DNA of 64,000 nucleotides from Pieris napi (lineage: Eukaryota > Arthropoda > Insecta > Lepidoptera > Pieridae): the NCBI RefSeq assembly GCF_905475465.1, contig NC_062251.1, positions 11,320,047 through 11,384,046 of the forward strand, in the 5' to 3' direction. Made by a program: the position numbers and the translations under genes. The notes beneath the pieces are model-generated. The model was not told the origin of the DNA, did not search any database, and worked only from the letters and a program-made list of their open reading frames with translations. Positions 1 through 10,812 of the stretch are shown here, piece after piece; the first letter of the stretch is position 1; each line of letters starts with the position of its first letter.

Positions 1-760
1 AATTTAAATAATCTTATATCGTAAAGAAACCTTCGAAAAATATATATTTAACGAAGTATCGGGACTATGTTATAATTATTTATAAAATAGAGATAGATTA
101 ACGCGTATAATCCGGTAAAAGTTATGATTTATGATTCCCTCTGCTTCGAAGTGAAGAACAACGTGGCTTTAAAGTTGACGTTACAAAAAGGGTTTTAAAT
201 AATGAGGAGCGGTTAGCGAATACAAAAGTGAGGCCTTCAGGCATTTACTGAGGCTTTCACGCTAAAATAAATATTTTTGTTATATTCGCAGTTTTTAATA
301 GTGGCGTTTTGTATGAATTCAACTGTGGTGTTTTGTGTGAAATATTTTAAATTTGAAAGTGCTGTGTATAAGGCAGTTACAGGTGATTTTTAATGTATTG
401 TTCGGCAGTTGGTTTTTTGTTAAAATGTTGACAGAATAGGGAAGTGTATCACACCGTTTTAACATTATATGTATAAGGTATAAAAACGTTTTTTTCTCTC
501 TGTATTAAGAATTTAAAATTTGTAGTTGTAGTGTCACCAACGTGACCCACTCTTTCGTGGTTTTTTGGTGTTGTCTGTACTTTTAGTTTATTTATAATAT
601 ATTAAGCAATTACAACTGAATTATTTTTATGAATAAGATCTATAAATTAGGAATTCTGTATTAAAGTATCATACACAGCGCATTTGTTTTAATACTTCAT
701 TGGTTCCTTCAAGGAACACATCCAAGTACAAAAGTCTAAATTATTGGTTGTAAATTTCAG
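1..760. other. non-coding sequence left of the first visible fimbrin exon
   Basis: I see no coding exon here. The exon at 761 follows a splice acceptor (TTTCAG ending at 760) and begins in mid-protein, so this stretch is most simply the end of a fimbrin intron. An alternative first exon or promoter cannot be excluded. No EF-hand coding sequence was recognised in it. Confidence 0.5.
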
Positions 761-842
761 GTTGCGAGTACATTCAAGCAGGCAGTTAGTAAAAAGGAGA
801 ACTTAGATCATCTAGGTGGAATGAGCGAAGCGTCCAGTGACG
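761..842 (+). CDS. Fim: Fim exon: linker before CH1
   Basis: Encodes VASTFKQAVSKKENL through SEASSD and ends one base into a glycine codon (phase 1). It is preceded by TTTCAG and followed by GTATGT. Confidence 0.93.
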
Positions 843-3800
843 GTATGTTCAGCATTTTGTTTGAGAAAAGCATTCAAGTGAGAATATTACAATGATTAAA
901 AGATAAGTCTAAAATCGAACTTGTTGTAATTAAAAAAAAAAAAAAAATTAATATTAATATCCTTAAAAAATGAATATTTTCAGTTGACTTATTATTTTGT
1001 CCAAATTCCAGGCACAACCCACTCAGTGCGTCAGGAAGAACAGATGGCCTTCTCAGGATGGATTAATAGTAATCTGGAGCATGACCCTGACCTAGCACAC
1101 CTTTTGCCCATAGACCCTGAAGGCAAACAGCTCTATGAGAAGCTGAAGGATGGATTGATTCTATGGTAAAATATTCTTATAAAATTGTCTACGAATGCAC
1201 ATCTTTTTGGACCATTTTAACATACATTACGAACGTACGGCGTTTGATTGACTGTTTCTGTATGGTGTGACATGTCAAAAACGTATTGTATTTTGTCAGA
1301 CATAGTTCGCGCTAAGTCTCTTGTCTGAGTGTTAGCTTAGGCTTGTATGTAATTCCTTATCGACCTGTACCCAGTTCTGCAGAGAACCCAATTTACCTAA
1401 TAAGCCAGGCCTCAGACATGTAACTCTATAGTATTCGAATTATCTTTACTATATATGCCATGACATGCTGAAGGTTCATTGTTGATAGCTAATGATAAAT
1501 GATAATAATTTAGACATGAAGTTAACTTATGTAAAATTTTGTAAATTCTTGGTGCTATGATCAACAATATGCAGTTCCTTATACAATATCAAGAATATGT
1601 TTAAGGAAAATATCATGCGCTGTCGTATAAGTAGTGTAATTAACCTTCATATATTAAAACCCACTGATTTTGTACCTTAATGACAATTAAAAGACAATAA
1701 ATAAAAATCCTATTTAAAAAAAATGCGATAAAAGTGTCATAAAAAGCAGTGGCGTTACAACCTTTTTAGGTCTTGGCCTCAGATATCTGTATCTGTTTCG
1801 TGATCATTGTTTTCCTAATAGGCAGTGATCAGCCGTCACTGCCTATTAGGAAAACAAGTCCACGCCGTCGACTTTTTGGGTCTAAAGCATGCCGGTTTTC
1901 CTTCACCATACAAGCATCTGTTAAATACGCACATAGACAGAAAGTCCATTGTTTCACAGACTGGGATCGAACCTACGACCTAAGGGATAAAAGTCGCACG
2001 CTGAACACTATGAAGAGTGTCATAACGTTTCGTTGACCTAAATAATATTTTTAAAAATCAGTGGCGCTACAACCTCTTTAAGTCTTGGCCTCAGATTTCT
2101 GAATCTGTTTCATGATCATTTTTAAATCTAATAGGCAAGTAGGTGATCAGCCTCCAGTCACCTGACACACGCCGTCGACTTTTTGGGTCTAAGACATGTC
2201 GGTTTCCTCACGATGTTTTCCTTCACCGTTCGAGCAAATGTTAAATGCGCACATAGAAATAAAGTCCATTAATGCACAGCCGGGGATCGAATCTACGACC
2301 TCAGGTATGAAAGTCGCACGCTGAAGCCACTAGGCCAAAACTGCTCCAAATGATATTAAACAACTTTGAATATTATTAGTTCAGCGGCTTACTTACTAAT
2401 AAAACCTAACCTAACACCTGTTGATATACCTAAAGAACTTACAAGTGCTAAAAAATATAGTTATATTTATAATATTTTTTTGAACATGATATTGCAGCAA
2501 CTGGTCAATCATGGATCAAGATTTGCTAAACCAATATTGATGTCGGTGAATTCTATATAATAATTGTATTAATTACAGCAAAGTAATCAACCATTCCTGC
2601 CCGGACACGATTGATGAACGAGCGATTAACAAGAAAAATCTTACCCTTTATACAAAGCACGAAAACCTGACCCTTGCGTTGGTCTCTTCACAGGCGATTG
2701 GTTGCAACATTGTTAACATTGATGCACACGATCTTGCTAAAGGTACATTATTATTTTTTGTGTAAAAAAGTCGTTTATAAAGACGTGTTTTGTTTCTTAA
2801 ACGAACATTCACGACAAGAAGGGATATAAACTTAGCAAATATATTACTAACTTGATATTATGTTACATTTTTTACCGTGCTGTGGTAGATTTGATATTAG
2901 TAAAATCAAAATAGTCCAACGATAACGATTTTTCTACAGATCTCACGTTCGACTGTTATTCTGTTATAATTTAAATATGGAACTGAAGAATTAATGTACG
3001 TTTTAAAAACGTTCTAAACGTCCTAAAATACGTTCGTAATACTTGAACGCTCCCTTAATGCACGAGTTTTGTTGTAACTTATTTATATTTCACCATTTGA
3101 TTCTTTATTCTATTAATTTTATAGGTAAACCTCACCTTGTGCTTGGTCTACTGTGGCAGATTATTCGTATCGGTCTTTTCAACCAGATCACACTTGAGCA
3201 CTGTCCTGGTCTTACGGAACTTCTTAATGACCAGGTATGTATAAGATATGGCTACTATGTTTATTAGTTTTAAGCTGGTTTGGGATGTTTGTTCGAAATT
3301 TAAAAACGTTAATTGTACACTTTATGTAGTATCTCCTTTTTTGATAGAATTTTTTTTCGGTATAATTGTCGATAAGTTTTTTAAAGACTTGGGTAGTGTT
3401 TCTCACTACTGTAAAGCCATGGCTGGACCATGTGGGCTTTAATTATGATAGATCCAGACAACAGATATGTCCTCTGGTCTTGAAAAACATTATTTAGAAT
3501 ATCCATACATAACTTCCTCCATACAAAAAATATCCAGAGAAATGTTGTCAGTGGCCTTGAAAAATATAGAAAGAAAGTTTCTAAAACTATAAAAAAACTT
3601 ACATGTTAATACTCAAACTACGATTATTAAACGAAATGTGCGCTTATAATGAAAGAAGAGAGGACGGCAGTATAGATGACGTAAACAATAATTTTGTTTA
3701 ACCCATGTTCATTAATACAATTCGTAGTTATAAAATTTGCTCTTAAAATCCATAAGCATTATCGCTTAATCTTAACTTTACACGGAAACGTCACGAAGAT

Positions 3801-6800
3801 GTGCAGCGTTTTTGTCGAAGAAAAGCGAAAGACCGATTGAGAGTAAACTTAAAATTTCTTAAAAAAAAATTGATGAAATATTAGTATTTTATATTTTATG
3901 CAAAATAGTTTATTGTCGAAGAATTTATACTTTTATTATCGAAGAAATAAACTAAAAAAGTTAAATTTATAATTTGTATTAATTTTCGACACTTTTAATA
4001 TTTTAATAACAATTAAATTCATTAAATTTCTAACATATCTTCCTTTTTCCCTCCCTCTAAGTCTCGGAAATCTAAAGTTTTCGATTTGTATAAATATGAA
4101 CAAGAATTAAAAATTAGTTTGCCTAAGAAGTTTCACTTCTGACATGTGAACTTTGTACGCACTTTTTTTTACTTATTTACTAATTTTTAACCAACTTCAT
4201 TTACCTCTAGGAACGTATTGAAGACCTGTTGGCCCTATCACCTGAAGCCATCCTCCTCCGTTGGGTGAACCATCAACTGCAATATCCTGGTGTTACTCGC
4301 CGCTGCACCAACTTCCAGCAGGCTGTGTCTGACTCCGAAATATATTCATATCTCTTGAAGCAGATCGCCCCAGATGATGCTGGAGTCACGTTGGATGCGC
4401 TTAGAGTGAGTTGTTGGAATCTTTATTTTTTATTTTAAAATATATACCTATATATATAAAATTTACTACGTTTTTTATTTTTACATAACAGATATAAGGT
4501 ATTAAGGTATATTTTACACCAAACGTAGGTAAGTATTTGTATAATCTTATAATTCGCATGTCTAATCCTTCTGGGCTGAGAATCACTGAATGCGCAAGCG
4601 AGACATGGAAATTCTTATTTTTTTATATCACTCTCTTAATTTGTCAATTCGTCACTTATATTAAGTGAAAGGACAGCGAACATGTTTCTTTCATTTAATT
4701 TTTGAAGCAAGCGTTCCGAAATAGATTGTCTATTTCGGAACGCTTGCTTCTGCAATGCTCAGTTTTAATCTCTTGGAAAATAAGTTGGCCAGAAGTTCTT
4801 TTTCTACAGATACATTATTCCCCCAACCCTGCGAAATCTGGTCAAGTTACGAGACTAATACTATACTATAATTTGGTTAACAGGAAACAGACCTCCTCCG
4901 TCGTGCAGAAGTGATGTTACAGCAGGCAGCTAAGCTCCGTTGTCGTGCGTTCGTGGCTCCTGCGGACGTTGTCAACGGAGTCTATAAACTCAACTTGGCC
5001 TTTGTGGCCAATCTGTTTAACCAACATCCGGGATTGCAGAGGAACGAAACAGATGCTGATACATATCGCCAGTTAGATGAGACCAGAGAGGAGAAGAGTG
5101 AGTGACTGTACTTATACGTTTAACTACATTGATACGTTTTAGACAGAATGGTTCTTTCACCTATTTTAAATTGATATTAAAAGTTTCCGTTGATTAAAAA
5201 AAAAATATGCATAGCTCATGCTGCTAACGTGTTCACATAATAATAGTTAAATAAGGATAAATAAAATTTTGATTGTTTATTTTTGTAGTTTCGCACTTGT
5301 TGCATGTTCATTCTTTTATACAGTTTTTCTTACCTACAATAGTTGCTTGGAAGAGGTCGCTTGTATACGATTAGCGTGTTTTGCTAATAATCGTATATTA
5401 AACTTCCTTCTATGGAAAACCATGTGACACTACGTATTTGCATAGGATTTTAAATGGGAATTGGCTTTCATTTACTAAATGTTTGTATTTCAGCATACCG
5501 TAACTGGATGAACTCAATGGGCGTGGCACCGCACGTGAACTGGCTTTACTCAGATTTAACCGATGCGCTTGTCATCTTTCAGCTTTATGACATTATCAAA
5601 CCTGGTATTGTCAACTGGAAGAAGGTAATTTTTTGTTGTGTTTGTCTCTCTATACTTATTCTATTTTTATATAAATCAAAAGATTCAGCGTTAGAAAACC
5701 ACTCGGCATTAAAAAAATACTTACGTAATTTTAGAAATGATCTATTTATAAAATAATTATTTTCTTAGGTGAAGAAAACTATTTCTAACACCTGCTTATA
5801 CGCTTGAATCTATGCTGAAAGAGAATCAGAGTAGCAGTTTTATTTTTGTTTACAAGCATTATATATTTTTAGTTTTTTCTTAGTATCAATATAATGACGT
5901 ATCAGTATTGTCGACAACAAATCCTACAACGGTTCCCTTTCCGCATACACTAACACCGATATTATGCCTCCTCCAGGATAAAAATATTTTTACGACGGTA
6001 AAATAGTAAAGTTTTTTACAATACAGACAGAATGTCTTTAGGAGATTTCGTTACTTTGGTTAGTTTTTTTGGTACTAAAATTAATTTCAGGTTCACCGTC
6101 AATTCTCGAAGCTTCGTAAATTCATGGAGCGTCTAGAGAACTGCAACTACGCAGTTGAGTTGGGACGTCAACTTGGATTCTCACTTGTCGGTATCGCTGG
6201 GGCTGACATCAACGAAGGAAACGCAACACTCACGCTTGGTAAGTTTCTTCTTAACGCCTAATTATTAATATTACCAAATACCAAAATTTTATAGTAACAA
6301 GATTACACGTTTTCCGCTTTAAAAACACCCTTTGTCGCTACTCCTTCTTGGAAGACACTCTCCTTAAAGCCTCTAAAAAGCTTGGTGTGCACATCACTCC
6401 GGGCTACCGCTTGCAACTATTTAAACCGCAAATTCGGCCCCTCGTGGAGTACTGTTTTCGGCACCTCTGGGAACTCCCAAGTACCAACTCGTTACATTTG
6501 ACCGTTTTCAAGAAAGAGCTATTCGTATCGTCGACGACCAGTCACTTTCCGAGCGGCTTGATGCTTTGGCGTTGCGTGGCGTCTGTCTTCATCTTCTACC
6601 GCATTTACCATGGAGAATGTTCTGCTGCTAATAAACAATAAACTACAAGTTCCCTCCTTATCAGAATGCCAAATCGTAAAATGACTGCTTCACGACTGAT
6701 TTGAGCGCGACCGCCGCTGCGAAAACCGCTGTGTGAGTTCGAAAAATGAGTTACAGAGTCGCAAGACAGAATACGAAATACCATATATATTGAACCGTTA

Positions 6801-8021
6801 TTTAAAAAAGAAATATTATGATAAGGTGAAAGCAACTGTAACGTTTCTTGCGGCGGTATGAAAGTTTTTTTCGATGTTCTTGCCTTGAGTGGGACGATGA
6901 CCCTAGGTGAATGACTGTGAAAGTGTAAAATTATGTTTTATCTTTTTAGCTCTAATCTGGCAACTTATGCGTGCATACACACTGTCCGTGTTAACGCGAT
7001 TGGGGAACACTGGCAACCCCATAATTGTAAAGGAGATCGTGCAGTGGGTCAATAACAAACTACAAAGCGCTGGCAAGGCCTCGTCTATTAGGAGTTTCCA
7101 GGTATTTGATTTATCAGACATTCGAGTTCGACAATGAAGTGTAGAACATTTTGAGATTTTGTAGCTCTTGTTTTGTTTATTTTTTCTCTCATTTTAACTC
7201 AATATGAAAACAGATTTTTATTTATCGTAAACAAGTTACAAAAATACAGTTTTAAACCATAATTCCGTTCATACGAACTTATATAGCTATAAACAAGTTT
7301 TTCACTGATTTGGGTTATTAACACTGTATCTCTTTCAGGATGAAGTACTTGCAGACGGCAAAGTGGCGCTCGACCTCATAGATGCCATAAAGCCTGGATC
7401 AATTAACTACGATCTTGTATTGCCTGGGGCGAATAAAGAGGTAATTTTTATATATTTTCCTAATCTTCACTACTTTTTACTTATGTGAATAGTAATAAAG
7501 TTTTAGTTTTGTAAAGTTGTGTATACTTTGAAGTGGTATTTTCCCAAAATATACAAAACATTCCTACCTATTTGCATCGTTCCTGCATTCTAATCAGTGT
7601 GCAATCTAAATTAAAATGTACTTTTCGCCTGAAACCGATTTCCAATTTTTGTCAATTTCCGTTTCAAGAGCAGTATAGTGCACATTAATAAAAAGAATAT
7701 CTATTTACCTGATAACACAATAAAAACAGCATTATTTAAAATATGAAATAAATACCGCCCCTTGCCTAATAACTTATGTAACCTTTTTATATGTATGTTT
7801 ATGGTAACGAAGTGTATCAAAGATATTTTGACATGTTTCAGGAATGTTTAGCGAACGCGAAATACGCGGTATCAATGGCAAGGCGTTGCGGTGCGCGCGT
7901 ATACGCATTACCTGAAGACATAACCGAACGCAAGTCCAAGATGATCATGACAGTCTTTGCGTGTCTCATGGCCCTCGACTATATCCCAACTATGGACGCG
8001 CCCGTCGCCCAGCGAGTATGA
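761..8021 (+). CDS. Fim: fimbrin / plastin, actin-bundling protein (11 coding exons, N-terminus outside window)
   Basis: Fimbrin cross-links actin filaments into tight parallel bundles in the cytoplasm. Coding exons are 761-842, 1012-1165, 2579-2742, 3125-3234, 4211-4405, 4884-5097, 5494-5624, 6091-6238, 6950-7101, 7339-7440 and 7842-8021. Every junction has GT/AG borders and the phases add up to 543 residues plus a stop. Residues 1-30 are the linker after the EF hands (VASTFKQAVSKKENL). Four calponin-homology (CH) domains follow at about 34-155, 178-290, 306-415 and 430-538, in two actin-binding pairs. Plastins are about 630 residues, so roughly the first 90-100 (two EF hands) are encoded left of the window. 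The stop at 8019-8021 needs the last exon to read through a GTATGA donor-like site at 8016; see the candidate exon at 10380. Introns carry SINEs, a LINE piece and MITE remnants. Identification is certain from near-continuous similarity to plastins. Confidence 0.96.
1012..1165 (+). CDS. Fim: Fim exon: start of CH1
   Basis: Encodes GTTHSVRQEEQMAFSGWIN through KLKDGLIL, the first helices of CH domain 1. The donor is GTAAAA at 1166; the last two bases TG join C at 2579 to give the cysteine codon. Confidence 0.95.
1748..2022 (-). repeat. tRNA-derived SINE, copy 1 (with inverted insertion)
   Basis: This is the same family as the copies at 2059, 20350, 33414 and 40840. On the minus strand the tRNA-like head comes first (right end). 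It runs into a body with the conserved blocks GATGTTTTCCTTCACC and CCGTCGACTTTTTGG, and ends at AACGCCACT. The tRNA-like part of this copy is diverged. At 1807-1857 the family sequence is replaced by a perfect hairpin. Confidence 0.85.
2059..2346 (-). repeat. tRNA-derived SINE, copy 2
   Basis: A near full-length copy 36 bp from copy 1 and in the same orientation. The minus strand reads GGCCTAGTGGCTTCAG (A-box-like) and GTAGATTCGATCCCCGGC (B-box-like), as in a tRNA promoter. It is an intronic insertion in Fim. Confidence 0.9.
2579..2742 (+). CDS. Fim: Fim exon: CH1 middle
   Basis: Encodes KVINHSCPDTIDERAINKK through NIDAHDLAK. This is the conserved plastin segment after the GLILC motif. The donor is GTACAT. 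Confidence 0.95.
3035..3057. repeat. solo end of the GGGAGCGTTC MITE family
   Basis: CGTAATACTTGAACGCTCCC followed by TTA is identical to the right terminus of the complete element at 19206-19438. No partner terminus was found nearby. Confidence 0.7.
3125..3234 (+). CDS. Fim: Fim exon: end of CH1
   Basis: Encodes GKPHLVLGLLWQIIRIGL through ELLNDQ, the last helix of CH1. The exon ends on a codon boundary with donor GTATGT. Confidence 0.95.
3776..4178. repeat. dispersed repeat, copy A (partner at 61373-61798)
   Basis: Shares many blocks in the same order with 61373-61798, for example GTCACGAAGATGTGCAGCG, TTTTATATTTTATGCAAAAT and CCTCTAAGTCTCGGAAATCT. Near its right end is GCCTAAGAAGTTTCACTTCT (4121-4140), whose reverse complement lies at the left of the other copy. 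This suggests a DNA-type element with inverted repeats. No ORF is present. It lies in a Fim intron. Confidence 0.7.
4211..4405 (+). CDS. Fim: Fim exon: CH2
   Basis: Encodes ERIEDLLALSPEAILLRWVN through TLDALR, 65 whole codons of CH2. The donor GTGAGT starts at 4406. Confidence 0.95.
4704..4750. repeat. perfect hairpin, 21 bp arms, 5 base loop
   Basis: Arms 4704-4724 and 4730-4750 are exact reverse complements around the loop ATTGT. The hairpin lies in the Fim intron upstream of the 4884 exon. Confidence 0.95.
4884..5097 (+). CDS. Fim: Fim exon: CH2 end and inter-pair linker
   Basis: Encodes ETDLLRRAEVMLQQAAKL through TREEK, including the PADVVNG segment. It ends in phase 1 before GTGAGT. 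Confidence 0.95.
5494..5624 (+). CDS. Fim: Fim exon: CH3 start
   Basis: Encodes TYRNWMNSMGVAPHVNWL through GIVNWKK, the opening of CH3. The acceptor is TTTCAG and the donor GTAATT. Confidence 0.95.
6091..6238 (+). CDS. Fim: Fim exon: CH3 middle
   Basis: Encodes VHRQFSKLRKFMERLENC through NEGNATLTL, with the conserved GADINEGN turn. It ends in phase 1 before GTAAGT. Confidence 0.95.
6310..6830 (+). pseudogene. decayed LINE reverse-transcriptase tail in a Fim intron
   Basis: Across shifted frames it reads pieces such as QIRPLVEYC, HLWELPS, RIVDDQSLSERLDALALR and FYRIYHGEC. This is the region after the catalytic part of jockey-type RT ORFs. Frameshifts and stops make it non-coding. Its left and right limits are approximate. 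Confidence 0.75.
6950..7101 (+). CDS. Fim: Fim exon: CH3 end and CH4 start
   Basis: Encodes ALIWQLMRAYTLSVL through ASSIRSFQ. The preceding intron holds an old LINE fragment. Confidence 0.95.
7339..7440 (+). CDS. Fim: Fim exon: CH4 middle
   Basis: Encodes DEVLADGKVALDLIDAIKPG through GANKE, 34 whole codons. The donor GTAATT starts at 7441. Confidence 0.95.
7842..8021 (+). CDS. Fim: Fim terminal exon: CH4 end and C-terminus
   Basis: Encodes ECLANAKYAVSMARRCGARV through the plastin-typical MTVFACLMALDY, then a short tail ending QRV and TGA. A possible donor (GTATGA at 8016) would remove the last codon and the stop and allow splicing to a distal exon. Confidence 0.9.
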   Translation, partial: ECLANAKYAVSMARRCGARVYALPEDITERKSKMIMTVFACLMALDYIPTMDAPVAQRV

Positions 8022-8693
8022 CGATTTTGTGTGTTGACATTTCTTATATATTATCAACTATGTCAACCCTTTAATCGGGTCTTTGGGAGCATAAAATGCT
8101 ATCATGTCATGCCATATTAGCGATATAAATGTAATCGCTTATGTCACTTTTGGGTTTGTTGGGAGCGTGGGTATAATAATATATCGTATGTTCGATAGCA
8201 AAAAAACATACCATCTATTATTAATGCCCTCTTCAAAGTTTTTGTCATTATGAATCTGTTTCAAGGTTTTTTTATCGAAATCTTAATCTTGAAGCAGCGT
8301 TCAAAGGGTTCATCTGCGCAAGATTTTTGTTTTATATCACAAATCAAGCGCAGTTATGTACAGAATCGCTTTTTAAAAAATAAGCCTAAATTGTAATACT
8401 TGATCACCTTATAATAAAGTTATTTGTCATTTTAAAATATGGAGAAACATTTTCGCTTTTAGTATTTTTGAATATTAAAAAAATATTGGCAAATAACATT
8501 ATTTTTCGGTATACAAATGTACGTTGTATACGTAATAGGTGAAGGTCACTGTATAAAATGCACTTTTCAACTATCAAGAATCTTATTTCATTTCGGAATA
8601 CCTGCACCCAGATAATGTGAAGCTAACTTTATCTTAATTTCATTAATTTTTTCAATGTAAGCCTAATTGAATTCCTTTTTCCACACGAAGTCT

Positions 8694-8699
8694 AATAAA
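8694..8699 (+). terminator. candidate poly(A) signal AATAAA for Fim
   Basis: First AATAAA in the plus direction downstream of the stop at 8021 that I noted. A second one is at 9356-9361. Confidence 0.35.
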
Positions 8700-9963
8700 A
8701 AACATACATGAATACAGCACTTTGAAAGTCTATATAATCAAAGAAGCCATATTAAAGTTAATTTATACGGTGACCGTGTGTCATTGTGTCTCGAGTATTG
8801 GCGGGTAAGCGCTAGTTTAGTATAATCGCCTATTTATAGTATAGGGCCTGGAGTAGGCTCTTAGACCATAAGAATCAATTACCTATTACATTTTACGTCT
8901 TACGTTTTAGTACTTATTATTAGATTAAATGTTTTTTGTACATTTTTACAACGAGAATTGAATAAGATTTTTTGAATTCATGACATTAGTATTCTTATTT
9001 TTGGGTCCAATTATGATTTTTTAAATAGAGCAACACTGATTCTTGAAAAAAATGTACATTCCCTTGTTAATCGGCATTCCTTCTGCATTTCATGTAATTC
9101 TTAACTGTATATCCTTAAGTTACGTGAGAGTATTTTTTAGAGATTTTTTAATATTACATTCCTATGGGATACAACGATTTATTTTGATTAATTGTATGGT
9201 TTTTATTTTGTTAAACATTTTGTTGAGTATTTTTATCAAATAAGTTTTTTATTCAATTAATATGGTAATTTATATCGATGTATTCGTACATTACTTGTAT
9301 TAAGCTACTCGCTAGCCATTATTAACATATAAATAAATTATGATGTAAGGCTATCAATAAAACATCGGAATTGATAAATGCTTTTATTTATTCACATCAC
9401 AATTCTATCATTCTGGAATATTCTTTTTCTTTACTATCTATTACGTAACATGGGGAAAACTTCCAAGAAGTTTTATAAAATTCTATATGTTTAGAGATTC
9501 TATCTTACAAGGAACTATTGACCGAGTCTTCAAGTTTTCTTTACACGGTACACAATTGTCCTTTAATTTTCAATTAGACTAAAATACAAGTGGGCGCTTA
9601 AAATGGCTGGGATCATGTGGTATTGAGTAAAACGCTAATAAAAATGCAATTTTATTTGATACAATTCATTGCTATGGGTTTTCATCTTCTATGTTGTGTG
9701 GCTTTGGGAGAATCACATTAGTGTTATAAATTTCAATTAATATTCATAGTCACGAGGCACCTTTTATATGTGTTTAAATATTTCATCACTTTTTCTCATC
9801 CTCTATAGCTATACCAGCGAATTTATTATGATCTTAGTCATAAGATCTTGAAGACATACTTATAAATATACCTTTTCCTATGTGAAATAAATCAAACTTG
9901 TTTCTATTATATGAAAGGGTAAATCTTGTGCCATCTATGCGGTTTGTTTATATCCCGGTATGT

Positions 9964-9997
9964 GATTATCTTAATCAAAACATTGATTAAGATAATC
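9964..9997. repeat. perfect hairpin, 14 bp arms, 6 base loop
   Basis: GATTATCTTAATCA at 9964-9977 and its exact reverse complement at 9984-9997 flank the loop AAACAT. Confidence 0.9.
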
Positions 9998-10288
9998 CAA
10001 GGTTTTTAGAAGGCACAACTATGAAGTGTTCCAACTTCAAATACCCTTTAATTATTTATTATACACTCGGTTTGAGAGGTAAATTCAAATTTGCTTCAAA
10101 AATACATTCAAGTAGTATCTATCAACTTTAGATTTTTGAGTATTAAAACTTTTTGACATTTCAGTTATAGCCACGATTGGAGTTTATAGATGTTTGATAA
10201 AAAAAACTACAGAATCGTGCGTTTGTTAAAGAAAAAACAATATTGCTTAAAGTATCCCCTAAATAAATGTACCTCCCAAGACTTTTAA

Positions 10289-10310
10289 TTCCCCCTAAAT
10301 TTAGGGGGAA
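10289..10310. repeat. 22 bp palindrome without loop
   Basis: TTCCCCCTAAA and its exact reverse complement abut each other. The pyrimidine/purine halves are striking in AT-rich surroundings. Confidence 0.85.
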
Positions 10311-10379
10311 ATCCCCAAGTTGGCACCACTGTGTTGGCACTACAAGCTATTGACTTCCGTTCGTAAATTTTTTATTTAG

Positions 10380-10533
10380 GCCAGAGCCCGAAATGCCACT
10401 AGAACCCGTGTTACTGGATGGCGCTGCGGAAACGACCGATGAACCTGAAGATATTTCGAGTCCACAGACAGCCAATGTTACCACCAAAACCAGAGAGCCT
10501 TTCACGAACTGTGTCTACCACAGATTAACATAA
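10380..10533 (+). CDS. Fim: candidate alternative last exon of Fim
   Basis: An acceptor-like TTTATTTAG ends at 10379, and a locally GC-richer stretch follows, open to TAA at 10531-10533 in one frame. If spliced from the GTATGA site at 8016 to the AG at 10385-10386, the protein would gain an acidic tail: PEMPLEPVLLDG, then TTDEPEDISS, then a stop after HRLT. Using the first AG (10378-10379) gives a different, shorter tail that stops within about 20 residues. AATAAA at 10807-10812 could serve as its poly(A) signal. It could instead be chance coding potential or an unrelated gene's exon. Confidence 0.35.
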
Positions 10534-10806
10534 AACTGTTTTTATGCCAAATGAGTTATAGTCTGTCTGTGGAAAGAGTACCATCGAGGCGGTTATGTGA
10601 AAATGTGATGTCAACATAACTAAAAAGGGATTTAGCACTGCTTAAACCTCAATTTTTACGAAAGTTTTCTTTCCGTTCAGACTAATTCTAAAAACACGTA
10701 AGTACATATAGTATGAATATATTAAGGACATTTTAAATATGGGACTTGATGTATATGTATATTTTGAGCTTAGTAGCCCACTTCAGAGAATAGATTTTTT
10801 TACTTT

Positions 10807-10812
10807 AATAAA
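10807..10812 (+). terminator. candidate distal poly(A) signal
   Basis: AATAAA about 275 bp after the stop of the candidate distal exon, followed by a TTGTC stretch. Confidence 0.35.

Larger units (their letters stand above)
8022..10379 (+). other. Fim 3' UTR and/or long terminal intron
   Basis: No further exon is visible before 10380. AATAAA occurs at 8694-8699 and 9356-9361 and could end the short transcript. A hairpin lies at 9964-9997 and a gapless palindrome at 10289-10310. Confidence 0.5.
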
